From Methylobacterium longum (GTDB lineage Bacteria; Pseudomonadota; Alphaproteobacteria; Rhizobiales; Beijerinckiaceae), in NCBI RefSeq assembly GCF_022179385.1, contig NZ_BPQS01000001.1, positions 248,001 through 312,000 on the forward strand: a stretch of 64,000 nt of DNA, in the 5' to 3' direction. The stretch's first letter is position 1, and each line of letters starts with the position of its first letter. The notes under the pieces were generated by a model. That model saw only the letters and a program-made list of their open reading frames with translations, was not told where the DNA came from and did not search any database. This document shows, piece by piece, positions 13,099 through 23,012 of the stretch. The position numbers and the translations under genes are program-made.

Positions 13099-14526
13099 TC
13101 AGCCCTGCGGCACCTGATCACCGAGCCGCGCCAGGGTCTCGTCCCGGCCGAGCACCGCCATCACGTCGAACAGGGGCGGGGAGGTGGTGCGGCCGGTGAG
13201 CGCCGCCCGCAGGGGCTGGGCCACCTGCCCGAGCTTGCAGCCGGCCGCCTCGGCGTACTGGCGCACGGCGCCCTCGGTCGAGGCTGCGCTCCAGTCGGCC
13301 AGCGCCTCGAGCGCCGGCCGGACCCCGGCGAGGCGGGCGCGGCCCTCGTCGGAGAGGAGCGCACGGGCCTTGTCGTCGAGGGCCAGTGGACGCTGGGCAT
13401 AGAGGTAATAGGCGCTGTCGAGGAGCTCGATCAGCGTCTTGGCCCGCTCCTTCAAGCCCGGCATGGCCTGGATGAGCTTGTCCTTCAGGTCGGCCGGAAG
13501 CGGCGCCGACAGGCCGCGCTCCGGTCCGACGCTCGGCAGGATGGTCTCGATCGCCGCCGCGAGGTCGGCATCGGCGCTGGTGCGGATGTAGAGGCCGTTG
13601 ACGTTGGCGAGCTTGGCGAAGTCGAACCGCGCCGCCGAGCGCCCCACCGCGCCGAGATCGAAGGCCGCGATCATCTCGTCGGTGGTGAAGACCTCTTGGT
13701 CGCCGTGGCTCCAGCCGAGCCGCACGAGGTAGTTGCGCAGCGCCGCCGGCAGGTAGCCGAGATCCCGGTAGGCCTCGACGCCGAGCGCCCCGTGGCGCTT
13801 CGACAGCTTGGCCCCGTCGGCCCCGTGGATCAGCGGGATGTGGGCCATCTTCGGGACGTCCCAGCCGAGGGCGGAGAAGATCTGGGTCTGGCGCGCCGCG
13901 TTGGTGAGGTGGTCGTCGCCGCGGATGACCTGCGTGACGCCCATGTCGTGATCGTCGACCACGACGGCGAGCATGTAGGTCGGCGTCCCATCCGAGCGCA
14001 GCAGGACGAGGTCGTCGAGGTCCTTGTTGGCCCAGGTCACCCGGCCCTGGACGGCGTCCTCGACCACGGTCTCACCCTCGGTCGGCGCGCGCAGGCGGAT
14101 CACCGGCTTGACCCCCGCGGGGGCCTCGGACGGGTCGCGGTCGCGCCAGCGGCCGTCGTAGCGCGGCGGGCGCCCCTCGGCGCGGGCGGTCTCCCGCATC
14201 TGCGCCAGTTCTTCGGCGGTGGCGTAGCAATGGTAGGCGCAGCCCGCGGCCAGCAGCGCCTCGGCCACAGCCCGGTGGCGCTCGGCGCGGGCGAACTGGA
14301 AGACCACGTCGCCGTCCCAGTCGAGGCCGAGCCAGGACAGGCCGTCGAGGATCGCGTCGATCGCGCCCTTGGTGGAGCGCTCGCGGTCGGTATCCTCGAT
14401 GCGCAGCAGCATCCGGCCGCCGGTGTGGCGGGCATAGAGCCAGTTGAACAACGCCGTGCGGGCCCCGCCGATATGCAGGTAGCCGGTGGGCGAGGGCGCG
14501 AAGCGCGTGACGACGGCTGAGGACAT
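13099..14526 (-). CDS. gltX: Glutamyl-tRNA synthetase
   Basis: Class I aminoacyl-tRNA synthetase charging tRNA-Glu; 475 residues. The HIGH-type motif is in [13 protein letters not shown] (11-23) and the KMSKS-type motif is KLSKR (240-244). The C-terminal anticodon-binding helices follow. The start [15 protein letters not shown] at 14526 fits the family exactly. It is divergent from comEC, with the long inverted repeat in between. Confidence 0.96.
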   Translation of the reverse strand: MSSAVVTRFAPSPTGYLHIGGARTALFNWLYARHTGGRMLLRIEDTDRERSTKGAIDAILDGLSWLGLDWDGDVVFQFARAERHRAVAEALLAAGCAYHCYATAEELAQMRETARAEGRPPRYDGRWRDRDPSEAPAGVKPVIRLRAPTEGETVVEDAVQGRVTWANKDLDDLVLLRSDGTPTYMLAVVVDDHDMGVTQVIRGDDHLTNAARQTQIFSALGWDVPKMAHIPLIHGADGAKLSKRHGALGVEAYRDLGYLPAALRNYLVRLGWSHGDQEVFTTDEMIAAFDLGAVGRSAARFDFAKLANVNGLYIRTSADADLAAAIETILPSVGPERGLSAPLPADLKDKLIQAMPGLKERAKTLIELLDSAYYLYAQRPLALDDKARALLSDEGRARLAGVRPALEALADWSAASTEGAVRQYAEAAGCKLGQVAQPLRAALTGRTTSPPLFDVMAVLGRDETLARLGDQVPQG

Positions 14527-14669
14527 CGGTCCGGTATGTTCGGGGAAGGGTCGCGGGAGGGCGGAGGAGCGGCGAGGGGGCTCGGCAGGGCGCCCGTAGC
14601 ACGAAGCGTCGGCTGTAGCACGGGCCGGCGGATGCGTTAAGAATCGACCGCGGAATCGCCCGGCCGCCG

Positions 14670-17009
14670 ATGAGAGGTCGCGCGCAGCGGGGCGGCGGCA
14701 ATGCGGCGGCAATGCGGCGGATCGGCGCGAGGCTGGCGGGGAGCGCGGTGTCGCCGGCCGGCTCGCGCGCGTCCGCGCTCCCCGCCAGCCTCGCGCCGAT
14801 CCGCCGCTGGATGGCCGAGGGGATCCGCCGGGAGGTCGAGCAGCGCCGGCTGTTCCCCTGGCTGGCGGTGGCCTTCGGAGCCGGCATCCTGGCCCAGTTC
14901 GTGGCGGCCGACGGCAGGCCGATCCTGGTCGCCCCCCTCGTCGGCGCGGCCCTCGCCCTGGCGCCGGCCCCAGCCCTGGGCGCGCGGCCGGCCGCCCTGG
15001 CGCTGGCTTTGGGGATGGCGGCCGCGTTCCTCGGCTTCGCGGCGGCGACCTGGCGGGTCTCGCAGGTCGCCGCCCCGATCCTCCCACGGATCACCATCGG
15101 CCCGCTCGTCGGCATGGTCGAGGCCCTCGACGAGCGCGAGGTCGGAGCCCGGCTGTTGATCCGGGTGGAGAGTTTCGCCGGCCTCGCGGCGGAGGTACGG
15201 CCCGCCCGGGTGCGGGTGTCGTTCCGCAGGACACCGATCCCGCGGCCCGGGGACGTCGTGGCCGCCACGGCCCGGCTGCTGCCGCCGCCGGAAGCCGCCC
15301 GGCCGGGCGGCTACGATTTCGCCCGGGACGCCTATTTCCAGGGGATCGGCGCGGTGGGCTCGCTGGTCGGCGCGGTCTCGATCCGCGCGCCGACCGAGCC
15401 GCCGCCCCTGCACCTGCGTCTCGCCGCGATGCTGGACGACGCGCGCAACGCGCTGACCCGCCGGATCGCACAGGCCGAGGGCGGGCAGGCGGGAGCCGTG
15501 GCGGCGGCCCTGGTGACCGGCAAGCGGGGCCTGATCGGGCCTGAGACCAACGACGCGCTGCGCGCCGCCGGCATCTACCACGTCGTATCGATCTCCGGCC
15601 TGCACATGGTGCTGGCCGCCGGCGTGGTGTTCTGGCTGGTGCGGGCGGTCCTCGCCCTGGTGCCGTATTGCGCGCTGGTCTGGCCGATCAAGAAGATCGC
15701 GGCCGGCTTGGCCATGCTGGGCGTCACTGCTTACTGCGCCTTCTCGGGCTGGGACATCGCGGCCGAGCGCTCGCTGTTCATGACCCTGATCATGCTGGGC
15801 GCGATCCTGGTGGACCGGCCGGCGCTGTCGATGCGCAACCTCGCCCTCGCCGCCCTGGTCGCCCTGGCCCGGGAGCCGGAGGGTCTCCTCGGCCCGAGCT
15901 TCCAGATGTCGTTCGGGGCGGTGGCCGGGCTGATCGCCTGCGCACGGCTGATCGACGGCCGGCTGTTCGTGCGTCCCGGGGCAGGACGCATCGGGCGGCT
16001 CGTCGGCACCGGCCTCTCGGCGATCACCGGAACCCTGGCCACGACCCTGGTTGCCCAGGTCGCCACCGCGCCCTTCGCCACCTACCATTTCCAGACGATC
16101 CAGCCGTTCGGGCTGGTGGGCAACGCCCTGACGCTGCCGCTCGTCTCCCTGGTGGTGATGCCATCCGCGGTGATCGGGTGCCTCGCCTATCCCTTCGCCC
16201 TCGACCGGCCGATCTGGTGGCTGATGGGCCAGGCGGTGGGCGGCATGCTGGCGATCGCGCAGTGGATCGCCGGGTTCGAGCGCGCCACCCTCGTGCTGCC
16301 TGCCTTCGGGACAACGGCGCTGATCCTGCTGACCGCCGGTCTCCTGCTGGCGACGCTCCCGGTCTCGCGCCTGCGCTGGCTCGCCGCGCCGCCCATCCTG
16401 CTGGGCCTCTGGCTCGCGGCCCTGCCGGATCGCTACGACCTCTACGTCGACCGGCAGGGCGGCGGCGCTGCGGTGCGCGGACCGGACGGCCGCCTCGCGG
16501 CGCTGGGCAGCCCCTCGGGGTTCGTGTTGGAGCAGTGGCTGAAGGCGGACGGCGATGGGCGGCGCCCCGGCGCGCTGGCCGCCCCGACCGGCGGCGGGCA
16601 TTGCGACCGGCTCGGATGCACCGCGCGCCTGCCGGACGGACGGGCGGTCGCGCTGATCCGGGACCGGCGCGCCTTCGCCGAGGATTGCCCCCGCGCCGCG
16701 GTGCTGATCACCGGCCTCACGGCGCCCCCGACCTGCACGGGCCCGTTCGTCATCGACCGAAAGATTTTGTCAGAACGCGGCGCCGTGGCCCTCAGGGCCG
16801 AGGCCGCGGGGTTCACCGCGCGCTATGCCCGCAGCCTCGACCGGGGCCTGCCGTGGCGACTGCGCCCGGATCCGCGGCCGACGCCGCAGCGGCCGATGAC
16901 CGCCGCGGCGGACAGCAGCCGCGCGGATGACTCTGTCGCGCCCACCGACGCTGACCGGGCGGGCGCCGGAAGCGGGCCCGGCGACGCGCCGGCCGCGCCG
17001 CTTCAGTAG
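14670..17009 (+). CDS. comEC: ComEC/Rec2-family DNA uptake channel
   Basis: Inner-membrane competence channel that transports single-stranded DNA. It is 779 residues from this start. The competence domain signature [18 protein letters not shown] is present, followed by many hydrophobic helices. The C-terminal ~200 residues occupy the place of the beta-lactamase-like domain, but I see no HxHxDH motif. The start is uncertain: none of the candidate ATGs (14670, 14712, 14811) has a clear ribosome-binding site, and a perfect inverted repeat spans the first codons of the longer versions; 14811 ([13 protein letters not shown]) would place it upstream. The 3' end overlaps convergent lexA by seven bases. 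Confidence 0.88.
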   Translation: MRGRAQRGGGNAAAMRRIGARLAGSAVSPAGSRASALPASLAPIRRWMAEGIRREVEQRRLFPWLAVAFGAGILAQFVAADGRPILVAPLVGAALALAPAPALGARPAALALALGMAAAFLGFAAATWRVSQVAAPILPRITIGPLVGMVEALDEREVGARLLIRVESFAGLAAEVRPARVRVSFRRTPIPRPGDVVAATARLLPPPEAARPGGYDFARDAYFQGIGAVGSLVGAVSIRAPTEPPPLHLRLAAMLDDARNALTRRIAQAEGGQAGAVAAALVTGKRGLIGPETNDALRAAGIYHVVSISGLHMVLAAGVVFWLVRAVLALVPYCALVWPIKKIAAGLAMLGVTAYCAFSGWDIAAERSLFMTLIMLGAILVDRPALSMRNLALAALVALAREPEGLLGPSFQMSFGAVAGLIACARLIDGRLFVRPGAGRIGRLVGTGLSAITGTLATTLVAQVATAPFATYHFQTIQPFGLVGNALTLPLVSLVVMPSAVIGCLAYPFALDRPIWWLMGQAVGGMLAIAQWIAGFERATLVLPAFGTTALILLTAGLLLATLPVSRLRWLAAPPILLGLWLAALPDRYDLYVDRQGGGAAVRGPDGRLAALGSPSGFVLEQWLKADGDGRRPGALAAPTGGGHCDRLGCTARLPDGRAVALIRDRRAFAEDCPRAAVLITGLTAPPTCTGPFVIDRKILSERGAVALRAEAAGFTARYARSLDRGLPWRLRPDPRPTPQRPMTAAADSSRADDSVAPTDADRAGAGSGPGDAPAAPLQ
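14714..14807. repeat. 35-bp perfect inverted repeat at the comEC start
   Basis: Arms 14714-14748 and 14773-14807 are perfect reverse complements separated by 24 bases. The right arm ends three bases before an in-frame ATG at 14811. As RNA it would be an extremely stable hairpin over the comEC initiation region. Confidence 0.85.
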
Positions 17010-17731
17010 CGGCGGACGAGACTCACGAGACGGCCCTGGATCTGGACCCGATCCGGCCCGAGGACTCGGGTCTCGTAGGCCGGATTGGCAGCCTCGAGCG
17101 CGATGGAGGAGCCGCGGCGGCGCAGGCGCTTGAGGGTCGCCTCCTCGTCGTCGATCAGGGCCACGATGATGTCGCCGGTATTGGCGGTGTCCTGCTTGCG
17201 GATCACCACCAGATCGCCGTCGAGGATGCCGGCCTCGACCATCGAGTCGCCGCGCACCTCCAGGGCATAGTGTTCGCCGCCGGCCAGGAAGTCCGGCGAC
17301 AGGGTGATGGCGTGGCTCTGGTTCTGGATCGCCGAGACCGGCGTACCGGCCGCGATCCGGCCCATGACGGGGATCGAGATGGCCCGGCCGGATTCGTCGA
17401 TCATCCGGGCATTGGCGGGGAGCGGCGCCTGCTTGGACTTGCCGCCTTCCACCACGCTCGGGGTGAAGCGGCGCGGCTCGGCGGCGGGGGGCTGGACCGG
17501 AGCCGCCTGGGTCAGGCTCTCGGGAATGCGGATCACCTCGATGGCCCGCGCCCGATTCGGGAGGCGCCGGAGGAAGCCACGCTCCTCCAAGGCGGTGATC
17601 AGCCGGTGGATGCCCGACTTCGACTTCAGGTCGAGGGCGTCCTTCATCTCGTCGAAGGACGGCGGGACGCCGCATTCCTGCATGCGGTTCTGGATGAAGC
17701 GCAGGAGGTCCAGCTGCTTGCGCGTGAGCAT
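17003..17731 (-). CDS. lexA: LexA repressor
   Basis: SOS master repressor; 242 residues. N-terminal winged helix ([14 protein letters not shown] through about 65), a linker, then the self-cleaving peptidase domain with the Ala128-Gly129 cleavage site in GRIAAGTPV, nucleophile Ser163 in GDSMVEAG and Lys201 in EATLKRLRR. RecA-ssDNA would trigger cleavage. A perfect SOS box and a degenerate second one lie just upstream, as expected for autoregulation. Convergent overlap with comEC. Confidence 0.97.
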   Translation of the reverse strand: MLTRKQLDLLRFIQNRMQECGVPPSFDEMKDALDLKSKSGIHRLITALEERGFLRRLPNRARAIEVIRIPESLTQAAPVQPPAAEPRRFTPSVVEGGKSKQAPLPANARMIDESGRAISIPVMGRIAAGTPVSAIQNQSHAITLSPDFLAGGEHYALEVRGDSMVEAGILDGDLVVIRKQDTANTGDIIVALIDDEEATLKRLRRRGSSIALEAANPAYETRVLGPDRVQIQGRLVSLVRRY

Positions 17732-17775
17732 TGATGGGGCCTCGCGGCTTGTGGACCGCCTCGTGGCGGTCTCGG

Positions 17776-17790
17776 AAACAAATCACGAAC
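17776..17790. promoter_or_regulatory. Degenerate second SOS box at lexA
   Basis: AAACAAATCACGAAC has one half-site change relative to GAAC-N7-GAAC and lies ten bases from the perfect box at 17800. On the lexA strand it reads GTTCGTGATTTGTTT, close to the shared GTTC-N-TGTT-N-TGTTC pattern. Confidence 0.45.
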
Positions 17791-17799
17791 ACGTTAAAC

Positions 17800-17814
17800 G
17801 TTCCGCAAGTGTTC
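17800..17814. promoter_or_regulatory. LexA (SOS) box, perfect, upstream of lexA
   Basis: GTTCCGCAAGTGTTC is a perfect GTTC-N7-GTTC direct repeat about 70 bases upstream of the lexA start, the standard position for autorepression. Confidence 0.85.
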
Positions 17815-17957
17815 CGCAAGAGAGTTATGGCCACGCTCGCGTCGCCGCGGGCGCATCCGGGCCAGAAACGCATTGACGGCGCAAGCGGAGCCGTTTCAAT
17901 GCACACCGCCGCCCGCCGGAGGGGAAGAAGCCGGGGCGCGGCCGGGATCAGGCTGGG

Positions 17958-18422
17958 ATGACGAGGATGCGACGACCCGCAGCTCTGCTGCCCCTCGGCC
18001 TGATCGCCCTCGGTCTTGCGCTCGCAGGGTGCACCACCGGGTTCTCCTACATCTCGCGGAACTACGTCGCGCTGACCCCTCAGGTGGTGACGATCGGCTG
18101 CAAGGAACCCTACGAGGTCTACGACAACCGGCAACTGCGCCGGATGCTGATCGTCTCGAACACCCTGCGCGAGTATGCCGGCTGCAACCTGAGTGAGGCG
18201 CGGATCGACCCCGAGCCGGGAGCGACCCGGGTGACGCGCTTCCGCACCGCCGCCCGCGCCTATCTCGACGAGACCGTGCGGGAGGAGTGCCGGATCACCG
18301 GCGAGACCGTGTTCGACGCGCTGAAGTCCGAATTCGCCTACGCGTGCGACGGGCCGGTCGAGAAGCGCGGCACGGTGGTCCCGCGGTTGCCGGGCCGCAA
18401 TCCGGGCCTGATCCAGCGCTGA
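17958..18422 (+). CDS. Putative lipoprotein of unknown function
   Basis: A 154-residue product with a signal peptide ending in a lipobox (LALAGC, Cys25), so it is probably lipid-anchored. The mature part has further cysteines (IGCKEP, YAGCNL, EECRIT, YACDG), possibly two disulfides. It starts MTRMRRPAALLP; an in-frame ATG at 17967 is also possible. It is divergent from lexA and ends just before a convergent small gene. No family is recognised. Confidence 0.75.
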   Translation: MTRMRRPAALLPLGLIALGLALAGCTTGFSYISRNYVALTPQVVTIGCKEPYEVYDNRQLRRMLIVSNTLREYAGCNLSEARIDPEPGATRVTRFRTAARAYLDETVREECRITGETVFDALKSEFAYACDGPVEKRGTVVPRLPGRNPGLIQR

Positions 18423-18428
18423 TCCGGC

Positions 18429-18644
18429 TCAGGTCCCCGGTTTCGGAAAGGTGCGCTCGGCCGCGTCGCCAGCCGCCGCCAGCAGGGCCCGGGCGAAGGC
18501 GCGGGCCTCGGCCCGGTCCAGGATGATCGCGGCGGTGACGGGGCCGCCCCCGAGATCGGACAGCGCGAGTTCCAGGCGCACCCCGTCGGGCACGGCGCTC
18601 GCCTGCAGACTCCAGCCACCGCCCCGATCCGCGCTCTCCGCCAT
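18429..18644 (-). CDS. Small conserved-looking protein (71 residues)
   Basis: Starts MAESADRGGGW with a strong GGAGGAGAGG ribosome-binding site before ATG 18644. It contains an amphipathic stretch (LDRAEARAFARALLAAAGDAA) that is probably helical. There is no signal peptide or membrane segment, so it is cytoplasmic. The function is unknown. It is divergent from the Nramp-like gene. Confidence 0.65.
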   Translation of the reverse strand: MAESADRGGGWSLQASAVPDGVRLELALSDLGGGPVTAAIILDRAEARAFARALLAAAGDAAERTFPKPGT

Positions 18645-18724
18645 GGCCCTCTCCTCCCGCACGTTCCGGGAAAACGCCGCAGCCGCGCGCCGGAACTGCC
18701 CGCACCCGGGACTGTTCCCGAGCC

Positions 18725-19966
18725 GTGCCCAGCGCTTCCCTGCCTCGCCTGTCCGCGTTCCTCAAGGCCGCCGGCCCTGGACTGGTGGTGATGCTCGCCG
18801 ATACGGATGTCGGGAGCCTGATCACCGCGGCCCAGAGCGGCGCGCGCTGGGGCTACTCGCTGTTGCTCCTCCAGATCCTGCTGGTGCCGATCCTCTACGT
18901 CGTCCAGGAACTGACGGTCCGGCTGGGGACCGCTACCGGCCGCGGCCACGGAGAGCTGATCCGGGCGCATTACGGTCCGGCCTGGGCCTGGATCTCCTAC
19001 GGCGGCCTCGTGGTCGCCGGGGTCGGCGCCATCGTCACGGAATTCTCCGGCATCGCCGGGATCGGCGACCTGTTCGGCGTGCCGCGCCTCGTCAGCCTGG
19101 GGCTGCCGGCCGCTCTGCTGCTCGGTCTGGTGTTCACCGGGAGCTACCGGCGCGTCGAGGCGGTGGCGATCGCGGTGGGCCTGTTCGAACTGGTCTTCAT
19201 CGGCCTCGCCGTCGCGGCACGGCCGGACGCGGGGGAGATCGTCGCCTCCTTCGGGCACATGCCGCTGGGCGACGGGCGGTACCGGGTGCTGATCGCCGCC
19301 AATATCGGCGCGGTGATCATGCCGTGGATGATCTTCTACCAGCAATCGGCGATCGTCGACAAAGGCCTCGGATGGGCGCACGCCAGGCGCCTGCGGCTCG
19401 ACACCCTCGCGGGCGCGGTGATCTCGCAAGGCGTGATGGGGGCGATCCTGATCGCGGCCGCGGCCACGATCGGCAAGGCCGGGCGGGGCAGCGAGGCCGG
19501 TCTGGAGACGGTCGGCGACCTCGCGGGGGCCTTCACGCCGGCGCTGGGTCCGTGGCTTGGACAGGTGGTGTTCGGGGTGGGCATCATCGCGGCCGCCTTC
19601 GTGGCGCTGAACGTCGTGGCCCTGGCGCTGGCCTGGGGCTTCGGCGACGTGACCGGCAAGCCCCATTCCCTGGAGCAGTCCCCCCGGGAGGCGCCGGCCT
19701 TCTATGGCGCCTTCGCGCTCGTGGTCGCCGCGGGGGCGGTCGCCGTCCAGCTCGTGCCGAATCTCGTGGCGCTCAACATCGCCGTAGAGGTGATGAACGC
19801 GCTGCTCCTGCCGCTGGCGCTCGGCCTGCTGATCCTGCTGGCCACCCGCGCCCTGCCGGAGGGGCAACGCGTGGACGGGGCCTACAAGTGGGTGGTCTAC
19901 ACCATCTCCGGGGTGACCGTCGCGTTCGCGCTGGTCGGCGTGCTCGACGGGATCGGCCTGCTCTGA
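18725..19966 (+). CDS. Nramp-family divalent metal transporter, non-canonical site
   Basis: A 413-residue polytopic membrane protein of the Nramp fold with about eleven hydrophobic helices. TM1 reads GPGLVVMLADTDVGSL, where classical MntH has DPGN, and TM6 reads MPWMIFYQQSA where MntH has MPH. The metal-binding consensus is therefore altered, so the substrate may not be Mn or Fe. GTG start at 18725 without an obvious ribosome-binding site. The neighbouring Fae homologue is on the same strand 62 bases later. Confidence 0.85.
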   Translation: MPSASLPRLSAFLKAAGPGLVVMLADTDVGSLITAAQSGARWGYSLLLLQILLVPILYVVQELTVRLGTATGRGHGELIRAHYGPAWAWISYGGLVVAGVGAIVTEFSGIAGIGDLFGVPRLVSLGLPAALLLGLVFTGSYRRVEAVAIAVGLFELVFIGLAVAARPDAGEIVASFGHMPLGDGRYRVLIAANIGAVIMPWMIFYQQSAIVDKGLGWAHARRLRLDTLAGAVISQGVMGAILIAAAATIGKAGRGSEAGLETVGDLAGAFTPALGPWLGQVVFGVGIIAAAFVALNVVALALAWGFGDVTGKPHSLEQSPREAPAFYGAFALVVAAGAVAVQLVPNLVALNIAVEVMNALLLPLALGLLILLATRALPEGQRVDGAYKWVVYTISGVTVAFALVGVLDGIGLL

Positions 19967-20028
19967 GCCGATTGACGCGGACGGCGCGATGATGTCTCCC
20001 GCGGGCTCCGATCAGGTGGAGTTCGAAC

Positions 20029-20568
20029 ATGCAAGAGATCTGGTTCCGCACGGGCGAAGCCACGGTGCTGGCGGCGGAGGGCCAGTACACCGACGCGATG
20101 CCGGAGGTGCTGATCGGCTCGGTGCGCGGGCCCGTGGGCCAGGCCTTCGCGTCGATGATGGGGCAGGTGCAGGGCCACACCCGGATGTTCGTGGTGCGCG
20201 ACCTCAATCAGCTGGTGCGCCCGGCCACGATGATGACCACCAAGGCCACCATCCACACGGCCGAGTACGTCGAACTGCTCGGCGGCGTGGTCCAGGCGGC
20301 CACCGGCGATGCGATCGTCGATTGCATCATCGAGGGCGTGCTGCCGCGGGACGGGCTCGACGAGCTCTGCATGATCATCATGATCTGGCTCGACCCGCGC
20401 TGCGCCGAGGACGACAGCCTCGACCAGAAGGACCTCTACCGGACCAACTACGAGGCGACGAAGCTCGCCATCGCCCGCGCCCTCAAGGGCGAGCCGACCG
20501 TGGACGAGCTGATCGCCAACCGGAAGACCGTGAAGCACTACGCGCTCGAGGACGTGATCGAGTATTGA
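20029..20568 (+). CDS. Formaldehyde-activating enzyme (Fae) homologue
   Basis: A 179-residue member of the Fae family; true Fae condenses formaldehyde with tetrahydromethanopterin in methylotrophs. The family framework is clear: LIGSVRGPVGQAF, a central MIIMIWLDP strand, and YEATKLAIARALKGEP near the end. In Fae the conserved segment AHIDLIIGPRG carries a histidine considered catalytic; here the aligned segment is AMPEVLIGSVRG with Met, so classical activity is doubtful. Methylobacterium encodes several such paralogues (fae2/fae3). GGTGGAG precedes ATG 20029. Confidence 0.85.
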   Translation: MQEIWFRTGEATVLAAEGQYTDAMPEVLIGSVRGPVGQAFASMMGQVQGHTRMFVVRDLNQLVRPATMMTTKATIHTAEYVELLGGVVQAATGDAIVDCIIEGVLPRDGLDELCMIIMIWLDPRCAEDDSLDQKDLYRTNYEATKLAIARALKGEPTVDELIANRKTVKHYALEDVIEY

Positions 20569-20686
20569 ACGGCGCGCCGCGGCGCTCGGCGGGGGACGCC
20601 GCCCCGTCGTCGCGCGCGGCGATGCGGGACGGCGACGATCGGCGTGGGCCGTCCAGGCCGCGTCGACGGGCCCGCCGGTCGGGCGC

Positions 20687-21160
20687 CTAGCCCGGCGGAA
20701 TCCGGCCCACCGAGCACAGGGTGCGCATCGTGGTGCTGCCCGGGTCCGTGTAGCAGGAGGCCGACCAGCCGTTCTGCTGGATGAACGACTTGCGCCGCTC
20801 CGACAGCGAGGTCCGGTAGGCGTTCGCGATGATCGGCTCGACGGTCGCGGCGGCCTCGCCGGTCAGGATCTCGGAGGCCATCGAGAGGTCGCGGAAGAAG
20901 GTCGGCGAGGGGGACGGCTCGGCGGAGGTCGCCTGCACGATCGGCTCGGCCCGGCAGGTCACGTCGAGCTTGATCGGGCCGGCCACGCGGATGTCGATGC
21001 TCGGGCCCGCGCGCTTGCCGACCTTGCCGCCGATGGCGCCCGCGATCTGGCGGGCGAGGTCGTCGCAGGTATCGGCCCCGGCTGGGAGCGCCAGCAGCGC
21101 CAGGAGCGGCAGGCCCGCGAGGGCGGCGAGGACGAGGCGCTGGACGGCGAAGCTTGACAT
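20687..21160 (-). CDS. Exported protein of unknown function
   Basis: A 157-residue product with a signal peptide (hydrophobic core LVLAALAGLPLLALLALPAGA, likely cut before DTCDD). The mature protein has cysteines in DTCDD, VTCRAEP, SASCYTD and RTLCSVG, probably two disulfides. It is downstream of the response regulator/LOV-kinase pair with a short gap. No known domain is recognised. Confidence 0.75.
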   Translation of the reverse strand: MSSFAVQRLVLAALAGLPLLALLALPAGADTCDDLARQIAGAIGGKVGKRAGPSIDIRVAGPIKLDVTCRAEPIVQATSAEPSPSPTFFRDLSMASEILTGEAAATVEPIIANAYRTSLSERRKSFIQQNGWSASCYTDPGSTTMRTLCSVGRIPPG

Positions 21161-21198
21161 GGGCGCACTCTACGCGGGGCGCCAAGCCTGTCGAGGGG

Positions 21199-21648
21199 TC
21201 AGGCCCGCATCTCGGCGAAGCTCGCCAGCCAATTCGGGGCGACGCGCATGCCCGAGGGCACCTCCGCCCCCGGGGGCGGCCGGCGCACGCAATCCTTGAG
21301 ATAGGCCAGGGACGCGCCCAGCACCGTGTCGGAGAAGGGCTTGGCGATCACCGCGGTGGCGCCCTCCATGTCCTCGGGGATCGCGCGGGCGTTGGCGGTC
21401 ATGAACGCGGCCGTGATGCCGCCGAGGTCGCGCACGGCATGCGCCACGTCGATGCCCGAGGAGCCGTCGCCGAGGCGCAGATCGATCAGCACCAGTTCGG
21501 GCCTGGTCTCGGGGATCAGCGCGATGGCCTCGCGGGCGGTCACGGCCGTCCCCACGACGCGGTGGCCCGCCTCCTCCAGCATCATCTCGATCTGCATCAG
21601 GATGAGGGCCTCGTCCTCGACCACGAGGATGCGCAGCGGCTCGCTCAC
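21199..21648 (-). CDS. Single-domain response regulator
   Basis: A 149-residue receiver domain without an output domain. The acidic pocket is VVEDEA, the phospho-acceptor lies in LVLIDLRLGDGSSG, and the conserved Lys is in VIAKPFSD. The GTG start overlaps the kinase stop by four bases, so it is translationally coupled to the LOV kinase and is its obvious partner. Such stand-alone receivers in alphaproteobacteria often relay phosphate in general-stress or motility control, but the target here is unknown. Confidence 0.9.
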   Translation of the reverse strand: MSEPLRILVVEDEALILMQIEMMLEEAGHRVVGTAVTAREAIALIPETRPELVLIDLRLGDGSSGIDVAHAVRDLGGITAAFMTANARAIPEDMEGATAVIAKPFSDTVLGASLAYLKDCVRRPPPGAEVPSGMRVAPNWLASFAEMRA

Positions 21649-22766
21649 GATGCCTCCAGACTGCCGGCCATCTCGCGCGGCAAGCGGACGTTGACGACGG
21701 TCCCCGGATCGTTGGCCTGCCAGGCGATGCTGGCGCTCAGCTGGCGGCACAGGGTGCCGATCAGCCGTTTGCCGAAGGAGCGGTGCTCCATCACTTGGAC
21801 GGGCATGCCGACGCCGTCATCGGCGATCCGGATGGTGAAGTACGTGTCGTCCGGCGCCACCGTCACGGAGAGACGGCCGGCGCGGTCGTCCGGAAAGGCG
21901 TGCTTGAGGGCGTTGGTGATCAGCTCGTTCATCATCAGCGCCACCGGGGGTGCCTTGCTCACCGGGATCTCCACCGCCTCCAGGTCCAGGTGCAGGCGGA
22001 TGCGGTCGGTACCCGAGCCGCGGACCAGATCGGTGGCGAGGTCGCGGGCGAACTCGGCCACGTCGAACCGCTCGACGTTGTTGGACTGATAGAGCCGGCG
22101 GTGGACCGTGCCCAGGGCCTCCACCCGGGTCAGCATGGCCTCCATGGCGGTGCGGGCGGCGGGATCGGTGATCGCCCGGGTCTGCATGGACAGGAGCGCC
22201 GCAATCATCTGGAGGTTGTTCTTGACCCGGTGATCGACCTCGTGGACCAGCATGGTCTGCGTGGCCAGGGCCTCGGTCAGGTCGCGGGTCCGGCGGGCGA
22301 CCTCGGCCTCGAAGTGATCCTTCTCCTGCTGCACCCGCAGGTGCGCGTCGATGCGGTCGGTGACGTCGAGCTGCGAGGCGAAGAAGAACAGCACCTCGCC
22401 GGCCTCGTTGACAACGGGGCTGAGATACAGCGCGTTCCAGAACGGCGTCCCGTCCTTCTGGTAGTTCAGCACGTCGATCGCGATGTCGGTCCGCGCCTCG
22501 ACCGCCTCGCGGATCAGCGCCACGGACCCGCGGTCGGTGTGCTCCCCCTGGAGGAAGCGGCAGTTGCGGCCGAGCACCTCGCTGCGGTCGTAGCCGGACA
22601 TCCGCAGGAAGGCGTCGTTGGCGAAGACGATCGGGTTGTCGTGCAGGCGCGGATTGGTGATGATCATCGCCATACGGGTCGCGCGGACCGCGGCGGCGAA
22701 CGGATCGCCCTTGCCCTGCTCGGCGTCGAGCCGGTCCGTCTGATGCCAAGCGTCGGGCTGTTCCAT
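21645..22766 (-). CDS. Blue-light LOV-domain histidine kinase
   Basis: A 373-residue sensor. The N-terminal LOV domain has the flavin-adduct motif GRNCRFLQG with Cys69. A short coiled link leads to a HisKA_2 dimerisation region (HEVDHRVKNNLQM, His175/His179 candidates) and the ATPase N-box NELITNALKHAF. Light would drive the cysteinyl-FMN adduct and alter autophosphorylation. ATG at 22766 is chosen because the upstream extension is not domain-like. It is coupled to the response regulator. Confidence 0.92.
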   Translation of the reverse strand: MEQPDAWHQTDRLDAEQGKGDPFAAAVRATRMAMIITNPRLHDNPIVFANDAFLRMSGYDRSEVLGRNCRFLQGEHTDRGSVALIREAVEARTDIAIDVLNYQKDGTPFWNALYLSPVVNEAGEVLFFFASQLDVTDRIDAHLRVQQEKDHFEAEVARRTRDLTEALATQTMLVHEVDHRVKNNLQMIAALLSMQTRAITDPAARTAMEAMLTRVEALGTVHRRLYQSNNVERFDVAEFARDLATDLVRGSGTDRIRLHLDLEAVEIPVSKAPPVALMMNELITNALKHAFPDDRAGRLSVTVAPDDTYFTIRIADDGVGMPVQVMEHRSFGKRLIGTLCRQLSASIAWQANDPGTVVNVRLPREMAGSLEAS

Positions 22767-23012
22767 CGAACCTGCTCTTCCGTGCCCGGCGTTCGTCACC
22801 TCCGGCAATCGGCTTGTGGTTGCGCTTACGTGATTGGCAACTCCAACGACCGATTCACGGAATGGGTTCAGGGGCAATCGGCTTGACGGCTCGTTTTCGG
22901 TTGACAGAACGCCGCAGCGCGTGCGGCGCCGGCCCTGACGCGAGGCCCGTCGGGCCCGGGGCGAACGCCCCCGGACAGGACTCCGGAACGGCTCTTCCCG
23001 AGCCCCGCCGGC

